Source: Clostridiales bacterium
Lineage (GTDB): Bacteria > Bacillota > Clostridia > Oscillospirales > Acutalibacteraceae
Length of the DNA stretch: 35,251 bases
Direction of reading: 5' to 3'
Assembly: GCA_012524025.1 (NCBI GenBank)
Contig: JAAYSC010000074.1
Span: 1 to 35,251, forward strand
Below are positions 1 through 6,818 of this stretch, one piece after another. The position numbers and the translations under genes are program-made. Position 1 is the stretch's first letter. The number at the start of each line of letters is the position of its first letter. The notes below the pieces were generated by a model, which was not told the origin of the DNA, did not search any database, and saw only the letters and a list, made by a program, of their open reading frames with translations.

Positions 1-11
1 AACTGAAATGG

Positions 12-100
12 TATAATTTCTGCATGAAGACTCGACTCCTTTTTTGGGAGGTATTTGTTTTGACGTAGAACATTGTACCACCAAAGGTTTCGGGTCTTCA
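12..100 (+). promoter_or_regulatory. -10 box and structured 5' leader of the SPFH-mntP operon
   Basis: A TATAAT box lies at 12-17; its -35 would fall outside the window. Transcription should start near 24. Almost at once GAAGACTCG (26-34) can pair with CGGGTCTTC (91-99), nine pairs including one G-U. Inside, CTCC (36-39) can pair with GGAG (47-50), and GGAGGTA (47-53) can alternatively pair with TACCACC (76-82) with one mismatch. The CTCC could also reach the ribosome binding site GGAGG at 138-142. No T-run follows, so any control would more likely be translational. I could not match it to a known riboswitch; the yybP-ykoY manganese signature is not evident. Confidence 0.35.
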
Positions 101-149
101 ACTTTCATTTAAGTTTACAGTACGATTATTTTAAAGCGGAGGAATTATT

Positions 150-1076
150 ATGGGACCGATACTTGCAGCAATTTTTGTATTAGCCTTAGCACTAATCGCC
201 TTGGTAATAACCAACATCAGGATTGTTCCGCAATCCAAGGCCTATGTCATTGAAAGGCTTGGCACCTACCACACAACCTGGCAAACCGGCCTTCATGTTA
301 AAATACCTTTTATTGAGAAGATTTCACGCATTGTTTCCCTCAAAGAACAGGTTGCCGACTTCCCCCCGCAACCCGTTATAACCCGTGACAATGTAACAAT
401 GCAGATTGACTCGGTTGTTTTTTACCAAATAACCGACCCCAAGCTCTACACTTATGGTGTTGAAAGGCCCCTAACGGCAATTGAGAGCTTGAGCGCAACG
501 ACCCTGCGTAACATCATTGGCGAGCTTGAACTTGACCACACCTTAACATCTCGCGATACCATAAACTCTAAAATCAGGGTTATCTTGGATAAAGCCACAG
601 ACCCTTGGGGTATAAAAGTAAACCGTGTTGAATTGAAAAACATAATGCCTCCGGCTGAGATTCAAGATGCTATGGAAAAGCAAATGAAGGCCGAACGCCA
701 AAGGCGTGAAGCTATTTTGCGCGCGGAAGGTGAAAAGGCCAGTAAGGTTTTGGTTGCCGAAGGTGAAAAGTTAAGTAAAATTTTGGCTGCCGAAGGTGAA
801 AAAGAATCTGCGATTTTACAGGCCGAAGCCGCTAAAGAGCGCAAGATTAAAGAGGCCGAAGGTGATGCCGAAGCCATTTTGAAGGTGCAAAAGGCCAATG
901 CCAGCGCCATAGAACTGATTAACCAAGCCAAACCAAGTGACGCCTATCTCAAAATTAAAAGTTATGAAGCTTTTGAGAAGGCCGCTAACGGGCAGGCAAC
1001 TAAAATTATTATCCCCAGTGAAATTCAGTCACTGTCGGGATTGGCGGCGGGTATAAAGGAATCACTTAAGAACTGA
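150..1076 (+). CDS. SPFH/band 7 (stomatin/QmcA-like) membrane protein
   Basis: This 308-residue protein has one N-terminal membrane segment (about residues 3-22), an SPFH/PHB domain (about 25-175) and a long helical tail with tandem AEGEK-type repeats (191-240) typical of the stomatin, slipin and QmcA group. Such proteins form oligomeric scaffolds in membrane microdomains; the precise role here is unknown. The start is supported by GGAGG at 138-142. The gene is 16 bases upstream of mntP and probably cotranscribed with it. Stomatin-like genes are often paired with an NfeD gene; none is seen here, although anything left of base 1 is out of view. Confidence 0.9.
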   Translation: MGPILAAIFVLALALIALVITNIRIVPQSKAYVIERLGTYHTTWQTGLHVKIPFIEKISRIVSLKEQVADFPPQPVITRDNVTMQIDSVVFYQITDPKLYTYGVERPLTAIESLSATTLRNIIGELELDHTLTSRDTINSKIRVILDKATDPWGIKVNRVELKNIMPPAEIQDAMEKQMKAERQRREAILRAEGEKASKVLVAEGEKLSKILAAEGEKESAILQAEAAKERKIKEAEGDAEAILKVQKANASAIELINQAKPSDAYLKIKSYEAFEKAANGQATKIIIPSEIQSLSGLAAGIKESLKN

Positions 1077-1092
1077 TTGAGGGAGTTTTTTA

Positions 1093-1662
1093 ATGCACTT
1101 TTCCGAACTTCTCTTTCTCGCTGTGGCACTTTCAATGGACGCTTTGGCAGTATCTGTTTGTAAAGGTATGGCTCAAAAACAAAATTCTTTTAAGAACATG
1201 GTCCTGGCAGGGACTTTCTTCGGCGGATTTCAAGCACTGATGCCCCTGCTGGGCTATCTTTTAGCTTTTGGTTTCAAAGAACATATTATCGCAATTGACC
1301 ATTGGATTGCTTTTGGCCTCCTTTTAGCTTTGGGTTTAAAAATGATCCATGATTCTCGTAAAGGCGAATGCGCCTTGGAAGAAAAACCTTTTGACTTCAA
1401 AGTCATGTTACTCATGGCTGTGGCAACCAGCATTGACGCGCTTGCGGTTGGTGTAACCTTCGCTTTTTTAGATGTAAACATTTTTCTTGCCGCAAGCCTT
1501 ATAGGGCTTGTAACTTTCATAATTTCTGCTTTGGGTGTCGGCCTTGGTTACTTATTCGGTAACAAGCTAAACTCAAAGGCTGAACTTTTAGGCGGTTTGA
1601 TTTTGATTGTAATGGGCTCAAAAATTTTATTTGAACACTTAAGAGCCGAAACCATTTTATAA
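1093..1662 (+). CDS. mntP: Putative manganese efflux pump MntP
   Basis: The 189-residue membrane protein consists of two homologous halves of three membrane segments each. Each half carries the family's acidic motif, SMDALAVS (residues 14-21, Asp16) and SIDALAVG (113-120, Asp115), and GGFQALMP lies in the second helix. MntP (formerly DUF204) exports Mn2+ and protects against manganese excess; length and motifs fit well. GGGAG at 1081-1085 gives the start. It follows the SPFH gene by 16 bases and is closed by a strong terminator, so the two form a short operon. MntP is riboswitch- and MntR-controlled in other bacteria; here only the unclassified leader upstream of the operon is visible. Confidence 0.93.
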   Translation: MHFSELLFLAVALSMDALAVSVCKGMAQKQNSFKNMVLAGTFFGGFQALMPLLGYLLAFGFKEHIIAIDHWIAFGLLLALGLKMIHDSRKGECALEEKPFDFKVMLLMAVATSIDALAVGVTFAFLDVNIFLAASLIGLVTFIISALGVGLGYLFGNKLNSKAELLGGLILIVMGSKILFEHLRAETIL

Positions 1663-1672
1663 ACTAAAGCTC

Positions 1673-1718
1673 AAATCAGCCCCCGGCCGTATAAGGCCCG
1701 GGGGCTGATTTTGTTTTT
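1673..1718 (+). terminator. Intrinsic terminator between mntP and the DEAD-box gene
   Basis: A 14-bp stem (AAATCAGCCCCCGG with CCGGGGGCTGATTT) around an 11-base loop is followed by a T-rich stretch on the plus strand. It sits between two converging genes and may also work, less well, on the minus strand. Confidence 0.85.
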
Positions 1719-1722
1719 GCTT

Positions 1723-2856
1723 TTATTTGTCTTTTAAATCGATAGTAATTTTTTCGATCTCATATTTGGCCCTGGTCGCAATTTCTTGCAAGCGGATAGA
1801 ATCCATAATTGTTGTAACAAAAGAATAGGCAACACCGCTGCGTTGAGCCCTGCCCGTTCGGCCTATCCTGTGAACATAGTGCTCATTTTCGTCCGGCACA
1901 TCGCAATTAAAGACAACATCAACATCGTCTATATCCAGGCCGCGCGCCGCAACATCGGTCGCTACCAAAACTCTTATACGCCCCCTGCGAAATGCAGCCA
2001 AAACTTTTTCGCGTTGGCTTTGCCTTATGTCACCGTGAATACAATCGGCAGATTCCCCTCTGTACTTTAACATTTTTGTAACCCTGTCAACCTTGTTTTT
2101 GGTGTTACAAAAAACTATTGCCCGTTCAAAATTTTCATCTTTCATTATTTTCATAATAGCCCTGGGCTTTTGCAATTCTGTCAATTCAATGCTGTACTGC
2201 GAAATGTCGGGCTTGCTTTCAACTTCGGGCGCCACCAATATTTCAACCGCATCGCGTTGATATTTCCAACCTACGGTCATTACATCTGTTGAAAGTGTGG
2301 CTGACAAAAGTGCTAAATTAACACGGTTGTAGGTGCGGTCCAGGATTCGTGTTACATCCTTAAAAAAGCCCATATCCAACATTCTGTCTGCTTCGTCCAA
2401 AACAACGGTATTAACATTTTTAAGGCTTAAAGACCTTCTGCTCAAGTGATCAAGCAAGCGACCGGGGGTCGCTACTACAATTTGAGGTTTTTTCTTCAGG
2501 GCTTGAAATTGACGGCCTATTTGTTGGCCGCCGTAAAGACAGACTGTTTTTATTTTAGGTAAATACTTACACAAGTCTATGATATCTGCATTTATTTGAA
2601 GCGCCAATTCGCGTGTCGGTGCCAATATCAAGGCTTGAATATTTTTGTCGCTTGGGTCAACTTGTTCAATTATGGGTATGCCAAAGGCATAGGTTTTGCC
2701 GGTGCCCGTCGGTGCTTTTGCTATTAGGTCACGCCAGTCAAGCAAGGGCGGAATCGCAAGGATCTGAATTTCCGTTGGTTGAGTAAAGCCCTTGTCCCCA
2801 ATGGCTTGTAAAACTTCATCTGATATTCCAAATTGTTCGAAGGCATTTTCTGCCAT
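1723..2856 (-). CDS. DEAD-box ATP-dependent RNA helicase
   Basis: This is a compact helicase of 377 residues with only the two RecA-like domains and no C-terminal RNA-binding extension. All core motifs are present: a Q motif (FTQPTEIQ), Walker A APTGTGKT (about 48-55), PTRELA (80-85), TPGRLLDH, DEAD (154-157), SAT (185-187), then ATDVAARGLD and HRIGRTGRA. The family remodels RNA duplexes in ribosome assembly, mRNA decay or cold adaptation; which of these applies cannot be read from the sequence. Two starts are possible: ATG at 2856, with GTGA about 8 bases upstream, and GTG at 2868, which lies only two bases after AGAGGA and adds four residues. It ends a minus-strand run headed by azlC. Confidence 0.92.
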   Translation of the reverse strand: MAENAFEQFGISDEVLQAIGDKGFTQPTEIQILAIPPLLDWRDLIAKAPTGTGKTYAFGIPIIEQVDPSDKNIQALILAPTRELALQINADIIDLCKYLPKIKTVCLYGGQQIGRQFQALKKKPQIVVATPGRLLDHLSRRSLSLKNVNTVVLDEADRMLDMGFFKDVTRILDRTYNRVNLALLSATLSTDVMTVGWKYQRDAVEILVAPEVESKPDISQYSIELTELQKPRAIMKIMKDENFERAIVFCNTKNKVDRVTKMLKYRGESADCIHGDIRQSQREKVLAAFRRGRIRVLVATDVAARGLDIDDVDVVFNCDVPDENEHYVHRIGRTGRAQRSGVAYSFVTTIMDSIRLQEIATRAKYEIEKITIDLKDK

Positions 2857-2922
2857 AAATACACTCACTTTCCTCTATTAAAAACTCTTATTTTAATTAG
2901 CACTGTTAATTAACTGTTTTAA

Positions 2923-3909
2923 TTATTCGTTTTTTGCCAAGGCTTGGCAAATTAATGCGTTCTTTTGTGCTTGAATGCTTTCTTTGGTATCAATTACAGG
3001 CTTATAGCCTTTTTGCGAAAAGTATTTTAAGGGGTCACTTACATAGTTTTCATGGGGCTCAATAATTTCAACATCGTGAAGGGCTTTTGTGTCGGAATAC
3101 ATGGTTACCCTCTTGTTTTGCGGGTCGGCAATTATTTGGCCATTTGTACCGTGAAAGATGAACTTCATTTCACCGTGATGGGGGTATTGGTCGGGTGTGA
3201 ACCAAGATTCAAGTATGAAAACAGTGGTGCCTTCTTCAAGCAAAAGCATGGCGGACCCGACATCGTCAAAGTCAGTATAATCCTTAAACCTCAAGTTTGA
3301 AGCATTGGCAGCCAGAACTGATTTGACCTCACTTTGGGCTACCCAGCAAGCAATATCAATATCATGCACCCCAATATCATTTAAAATACCTCCATATTTT
3401 TCGCTGTCAAACATCCAGCCGGGCCTATTTTCGGGCTTTAGCCTGTGCGGTCTCATATTTATAATGTTGGCCAGGCGTCCGATTTCCCCGGCTTGAATCA
3501 ATTTTCTTGCCGTTACCAAAACAGGGTTGTATCTTTCGGTCAACATAAGATAAAGCTTAACACTCTTATTTCTTTCAAGGGCTCTTTCGATTTTTTCTAA
3601 ATCTTCAAGCGTGGTGGCAAGGGGTTTGTCTGCAATAATATTTAAGCCTTTGTCTATTGCTTTTGCTATAATTGCTGCTCTTTCGTTATTAATTGCAGCA
3701 GTCAAAAAGGTGTTGGCCCCCGATTCTTCCAAGAGGGAATCTAAGCTTTCATACAGGGGGGCAGCGAATTGTTTTGAGGCTTCAAGAGCCTTTTCTCGGT
3801 CTTCATCATAAAAACCGACAAGCTCAACGCCACCAAACTTTAAAGCATCTTCCAAAAAGCTCAAACCGTGCGCATGGGCAAGGCCCGCCATAGCTATTTT
3901 AATTTTCAT
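2923..3909 (-). CDS. Gfo/Idh/MocA family oxidoreductase
   Basis: This 328-residue protein has an N-terminal Rossmann fold and a C-terminal alpha/beta substrate domain. The usual glycine-rich loop is replaced by AGLAHAHG (residues 8-15). ADKPLATT (93-100) corresponds to the EKP motif, with Asp for Glu, and GGILNDIGVHDID (173-185) holds the likely catalytic His182. Family members use NAD(P) to oxidise or reduce sugars, inositols and related polyols; the substrate is not predictable. The start has AGGAG and AGAGGA upstream. It lies 43 bases after azlD and 54 bases before the helicase, all on the minus strand, so cotranscription is possible but the functions look unrelated. Confidence 0.88.
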   Translation of the reverse strand: MKIKIAMAGLAHAHGLSFLEDALKFGGVELVGFYDEDREKALEASKQFAAPLYESLDSLLEESGANTFLTAAINNERAAIIAKAIDKGLNIIADKPLATTLEDLEKIERALERNKSVKLYLMLTERYNPVLVTARKLIQAGEIGRLANIINMRPHRLKPENRPGWMFDSEKYGGILNDIGVHDIDIACWVAQSEVKSVLAANASNLRFKDYTDFDDVGSAMLLLEEGTTVFILESWFTPDQYPHHGEMKFIFHGTNGQIIADPQNKRVTMYSDTKALHDVEIIEPHENYVSDPLKYFSQKGYKPVIDTKESIQAQKNALICQALAKNE

Positions 3910-3952
3910 CTGATCCTCTCCTCAATCAAAGCATTTTCATCACAACAAAAAA

Positions 3953-4285
3953 CTAAATTTTAAAAAGCGTCCTTATCAAAATCATGTAGCAAGCCGTTCC
4001 CCCAAGAACACTTAAGATTGTACTGTTTTTCCAAAGATGCAAAATCACAATAAGGCCCATGCTTATAAGCTCCGGCAGGCCAAATGGATAGGTAAACAAG
4101 TTAAGCGACCTCAGGCAATAAACAACTAAAACCGCAATAACGGCAAGCGGCAGAACGCGGCCTATATATAAAATCTTTTGCGATATTTCACCCCTGGAGC
4201 CAAAAACGAGAAAGGGTAAAGCCCTGGTTGCCAAGGTTATAAGGGCAATTATACTTAAAACAGCGACGGTATGGATGTGATTCAT
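3953..4285 (-). CDS. azlD: AzlD-like branched-chain amino acid transport subunit
   Basis: A 110-residue hydrophobic protein with about four membrane segments and the family's TRALPF motif near residue 21. AzlD is the small partner of AzlC; together they export branched-chain amino acids or analogues. The ATG overlaps the azlC stop by one base (TGATG), the classic sign of translational coupling and of a two-subunit complex. The ribosome binding site lies inside the end of azlC. Confidence 0.88.
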   Translation of the reverse strand: MNHIHTVAVLSIIALITLATRALPFLVFGSRGEISQKILYIGRVLPLAVIAVLVVYCLRSLNLFTYPFGLPELISMGLIVILHLWKNSTILSVLGGTACYMILIRTLFKI

Positions 4286-4983
4286 CAGACCTTGCCCTCC
4301 CCTGTTTTCTCAATGTTTTTCTTAAAAACCTCCAACAAGAAAACGGCCAAGGTCAGTGAGGGAAGCAGGAATTTTTCAGGCCCCAAAAGCAACAAAAACA
4401 ACAAGGCCGAAAGCGCCCCTATTAAGGCCGGAATACGGGCTTGTTTTTCCTTGAGCCCATTGATGAGCAGGACAAGGAAAAGGGCTGTCATTGAAAACTC
4501 TATACCCCTTGCATCAAAAGGTATCAAGGGACCCAAAAGCCCCCCTAAGGTGCAACCCACAACCCAATATATGTGGCAAAAGATGGCTATCAGAAAGGAG
4601 GCCTTCTTTTTGTCAATTTCTTCCGGGTACTCGGTAGCAGTGAGAATAGAAAAAGTTTCATCGGTTAGAGAAAAAACCATATAGGGATATTTTTTTCCCA
4701 TGCTTTTAAAGTGTTCAACTAAACCCAAACCGTAAAATATGTGCCTGGAATTTATCAGCAGGGTCATTAAGGCAACTGTTAACAATGAAGCACCCGAAGC
4801 TAAAAGCGAAACCATAACAAACTGCATGGAACCCGCATAGATAAAGACACCGGCCAAAAAGCTCCAAACAAAATTGTAGCCGGCTTCATTCATCAAAACA
4901 CCAAAGGCTATGCCCAAAAAAATAAAACCGAAGGATATGGGGGCAGTTTTTTCTAAAGCAAATTTAAAGTTTTTCTTTTGCAT
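4285..4983 (-). CDS. azlC: AzlC-like branched-chain amino acid exporter subunit
   Basis: This 232-residue integral membrane protein has the AzlC signatures FIYAGSMQFV, INSRHIFYGL and SLTDETFSI in the first half and several further hydrophobic segments after them. AzlC with AzlD forms an exporter for branched-chain amino acids, known from azaleucine resistance in Bacillus. It is the first gene of a minus-strand operon with a good promoter about 80-100 bases upstream. The ribosome binding site is weak (AAGG lies too far from ATG). The leader has no T-box signature, so leucine-responsive tRNA control is not supported. Confidence 0.9.
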   Translation of the reverse strand: MQKKNFKFALEKTAPISFGFIFLGIAFGVLMNEAGYNFVWSFLAGVFIYAGSMQFVMVSLLASGASLLTVALMTLLINSRHIFYGLGLVEHFKSMGKKYPYMVFSLTDETFSILTATEYPEEIDKKKASFLIAIFCHIYWVVGCTLGGLLGPLIPFDARGIEFSMTALFLVLLINGLKEKQARIPALIGALSALLFLLLLGPEKFLLPSLTLAVFLLEVFKKNIEKTGEGKV

Positions 4984-5060
4984 TAACGCGAAACCAACCT
5001 TATGTATTTCTTGACCTTAGCTTACAATCATTCTTGAAATCTATAGAATAAAACATCAAA

Positions 5061-5089
5061 ATTATATAACAAAGCGAGCCCCACCGCAA
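5061..5089 (-). promoter_or_regulatory. Sigma-A promoter of azlCD
   Basis: Read on the minus strand, TTGCGG (5089-5084) and TATAAT (5066-5061) are separated by exactly 17 bases. Transcription should start near 5054, giving a leader of about 70 bases before azlC. It is divergent from the tRNA-Met promoter. Confidence 0.7.
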
Positions 5090-5135
5090 GTAATAAGGGA
5101 AGTTCTGAATCTTTTGATTTTTTTCCGGAAAACGC

Positions 5136-5164
5136 TTGCTTTATTAAATTTTGTGTTATATAAT
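5136..5164 (+). promoter_or_regulatory. Sigma-A promoter of tRNA-fMet
   Basis: TTGCTT (5136-5141) and TATAAT (5159-5164) are 17 bases apart. The start would be near 5171, followed by a small GGCGC/GCGCC leader hairpin before the mature tRNA. Confidence 0.75.
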
Positions 5165-5193
5165 AATCAGGCGCTTAAAGAGGCGCCAAACAT

Positions 5194-5270
<77 letters not shown>

Positions 5271-5272
5271 TA

Positions 5273-5303
5273 ACCGTCAGGGCAAAAGCCTTGGCGGTTT
5301 TTT
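5273..5303 (+). terminator. Terminator of tRNA-fMet
   Basis: ACCGTCAGGGC and GCCTTGGCGGT form an 11-pair stem (two wobbles) around AAAA, followed by six T. It begins three bases after the tRNA. Confidence 0.9.
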
Positions 5304-5305
5304 GT

Positions 5306-5334
5306 TTGACCTCTTCTTCTTTTAATCCTATAAT
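5306..5334 (+). promoter_or_regulatory. Sigma-A promoter of the MATE gene
   Basis: TTGACC (5306-5311) and TATAAT (5329-5334) with a 17-base spacer start directly after the tRNA terminator. The expected start near 5341 leaves a leader of about 30 bases. Confidence 0.8.
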
Positions 5335-5370
5335 ATCCATATTGTTAAATAAAATATATTGGAGACTTCT

Positions 5371-6780
5371 ATGCAAGCTACAAAACAAGACAACCCCCTG
5401 GGAACAGAAAAAATTTCAAGGCTAATTTTAAAATTTTCAGTGCCTGCAATTGTTGGAATGTTGGTTAACGCCCTTTACAACATTGTGGACAGAATATATA
5501 TAGGCAACAGCCCCGATTTGGGCCAAAACGGTTTGGGCGGGATAACGGTAGTTTTCCCCTTGATGCTTATTTCTTTGGCTATAGGCGTTTTGTTTGGTTC
5601 GGGCGGTGCTACGGCTTTTTCTATTAAGCTTGGGCAAAAAGATACCGAAGGTGCCGAAAAAGTTTTAGGCAATGCCTTCTTAATGTTGGTGCTCTCAAGT
5701 GCTACTTTTATGGTTTTGGGCAAAATGTTTTTAGAGCGAATCTTATGTTTTTTAGGTGCGAGCGATGTAATTTTACCCTTTGCGTCCGAATACATGAATT
5801 GGATTTTGGTCGGTTCCGTCTTTGCTACCACCAGTTTGGGGTTAAATAACTTTATGCGGGCCGACGGCAACCCCCGTTTAGCCATGATGACCATGTTTTT
5901 GGGTGCCGGCACCAATATAGTTCTTGACCCCATATTTATCTATGGCTTAAAGATGGGGATGGCCGGTGCTGCAATTGCAACCATAATTTCACAATTTTTC
6001 TCTTTCATCTGGGTTATTACTTATTTCACCGGCAAAAAAAGCAACAGGAGCTTAAGGCTTAAAAACCTTAAACTCGATTTTTCTATTTTGAAAAATATTG
6101 TAACCTTGGGCATGCCGCCCTTTGCCCTGCAACTGGTTGGCAGCTTGCTAAACTCTATCCTTAACAAGAGCCTTCTGCGCTATGGTGGTGACATAGCCAT
6201 ATCCGGGATGGGAATAATTAACAGCTTGCAGACACTTATGATTATGCCCATAATCGGCTTAAACCAGGGCTTGCAACCCATTGTCAGCTTTAACTTTGGG
6301 GCCCGAAATTTTGAAAGGGTCAAGAAGGCCGCCCTAATCGGCATGGCAGCAGCCACGGCAATCACAAGCAGCGGCTTTTTGCTTGTTCGCTTTTTCCCCA
6401 ATCTCTTGATTTCAATGTTCAACCGAACACCGGAATTGGTTGAATTCACCAAGCCGGCCCTGCTGGCCTGGATGCTCTGCATGCCCATAATAGGCTTTCA
6501 AATTATAGGTTCAAACTTTTTTCAAGCCATTGCCAGACCCACCGCAGCCATGTTTTTGACCCTGACCCGTCAATTGATTTTCTTGATTCCGGCCATCATA
6601 ATTTTACCGCGTATTTGGGGCATTAAGGGCCTCTGGTATGCCGCCCCCCTGGCAGATGCTTTGGCTGCGGTTCTTACAGCTACCTGGTTTTACTTTGGAG
6701 TAAAGGGCTTGGAAAGGCATGCCGATAAAGTAAACGCCAAACAAGGCAAAATAGTTACGGACATTGACGGCATTGGGTGA
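5371..6780 (+). CDS. MATE family multidrug/cation exporter
   Basis: This 469-residue protein has about twelve membrane segments in two similar halves, with the N-terminal stretch SVPAIVGMLVNALYNIVDRI and IYIGN typical of MepA/NorM-type exporters. These use Na+ or H+ gradients to expel cationic drugs, dyes or metabolites; the substrate is unknown. GGAG at 5361-5364 sets the ATG at 5371; an upstream TTG at 5359 overlaps that binding site and is unlikely. The gene has its own promoter, and its stop codon lies inside the loop of a terminator hairpin. Confidence 0.92.
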   Translation: MQATKQDNPLGTEKISRLILKFSVPAIVGMLVNALYNIVDRIYIGNSPDLGQNGLGGITVVFPLMLISLAIGVLFGSGGATAFSIKLGQKDTEGAEKVLGNAFLMLVLSSATFMVLGKMFLERILCFLGASDVILPFASEYMNWILVGSVFATTSLGLNNFMRADGNPRLAMMTMFLGAGTNIVLDPIFIYGLKMGMAGAAIATIISQFFSFIWVITYFTGKKSNRSLRLKNLKLDFSILKNIVTLGMPPFALQLVGSLLNSILNKSLLRYGGDIAISGMGIINSLQTLMIMPIIGLNQGLQPIVSFNFGARNFERVKKAALIGMAAATAITSSGFLLVRFFPNLLISMFNRTPELVEFTKPALLAWMLCMPIIGFQIIGSNFFQAIARPTAAMFLTLTRQLIFLIPAIIILPRIWGIKGLWYAAPLADALAAVLTATWFYFGVKGLERHADKVNAKQGKIVTDIDGIG

Positions 6781-6797
6781 TACTCATGCCGTTTTTT
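6767..6797 (+). terminator. Terminator hairpin spanning the MATE stop codon
   Basis: ACGGCAT (6767-6773) and ATGCCGT (6786-6792) form a perfect 7-bp stem. Inside it GGGT and ACTC can pair again around GAT. Six T follow. The TGA stop (6778-6780) sits in the loop region, so ribosomes ending translation would affect the hairpin. The next gene starts only 21 bases later. Confidence 0.7.
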
Positions 6798-6818
6798 AAT
6801 AATGAAAGGAGTTAAAAA

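Noticed and set aside
12-100. yybP-ykoY manganese riboswitch before the SPFH-mntP genes
   Set aside because: The conserved GGGGAGUAG-type loop and partner loop could not be found; only generic foldability is seen.
662-931. Minus-strand Ser/Ala-rich ORF
   Set aside because: It is the antisense of the AEGEK repeats of the SPFH protein.
2880-2922. Second CIRCE-like half-site (TTAGCACTG) between helicase and oxidoreductase genes
   Set aside because: No matching inverted half-site follows at the required spacing.
4984-5060. T-box leader before azlC
   Set aside because: The T-box sequence and a terminator/antiterminator pair are absent and the leader is only about 70 bases.
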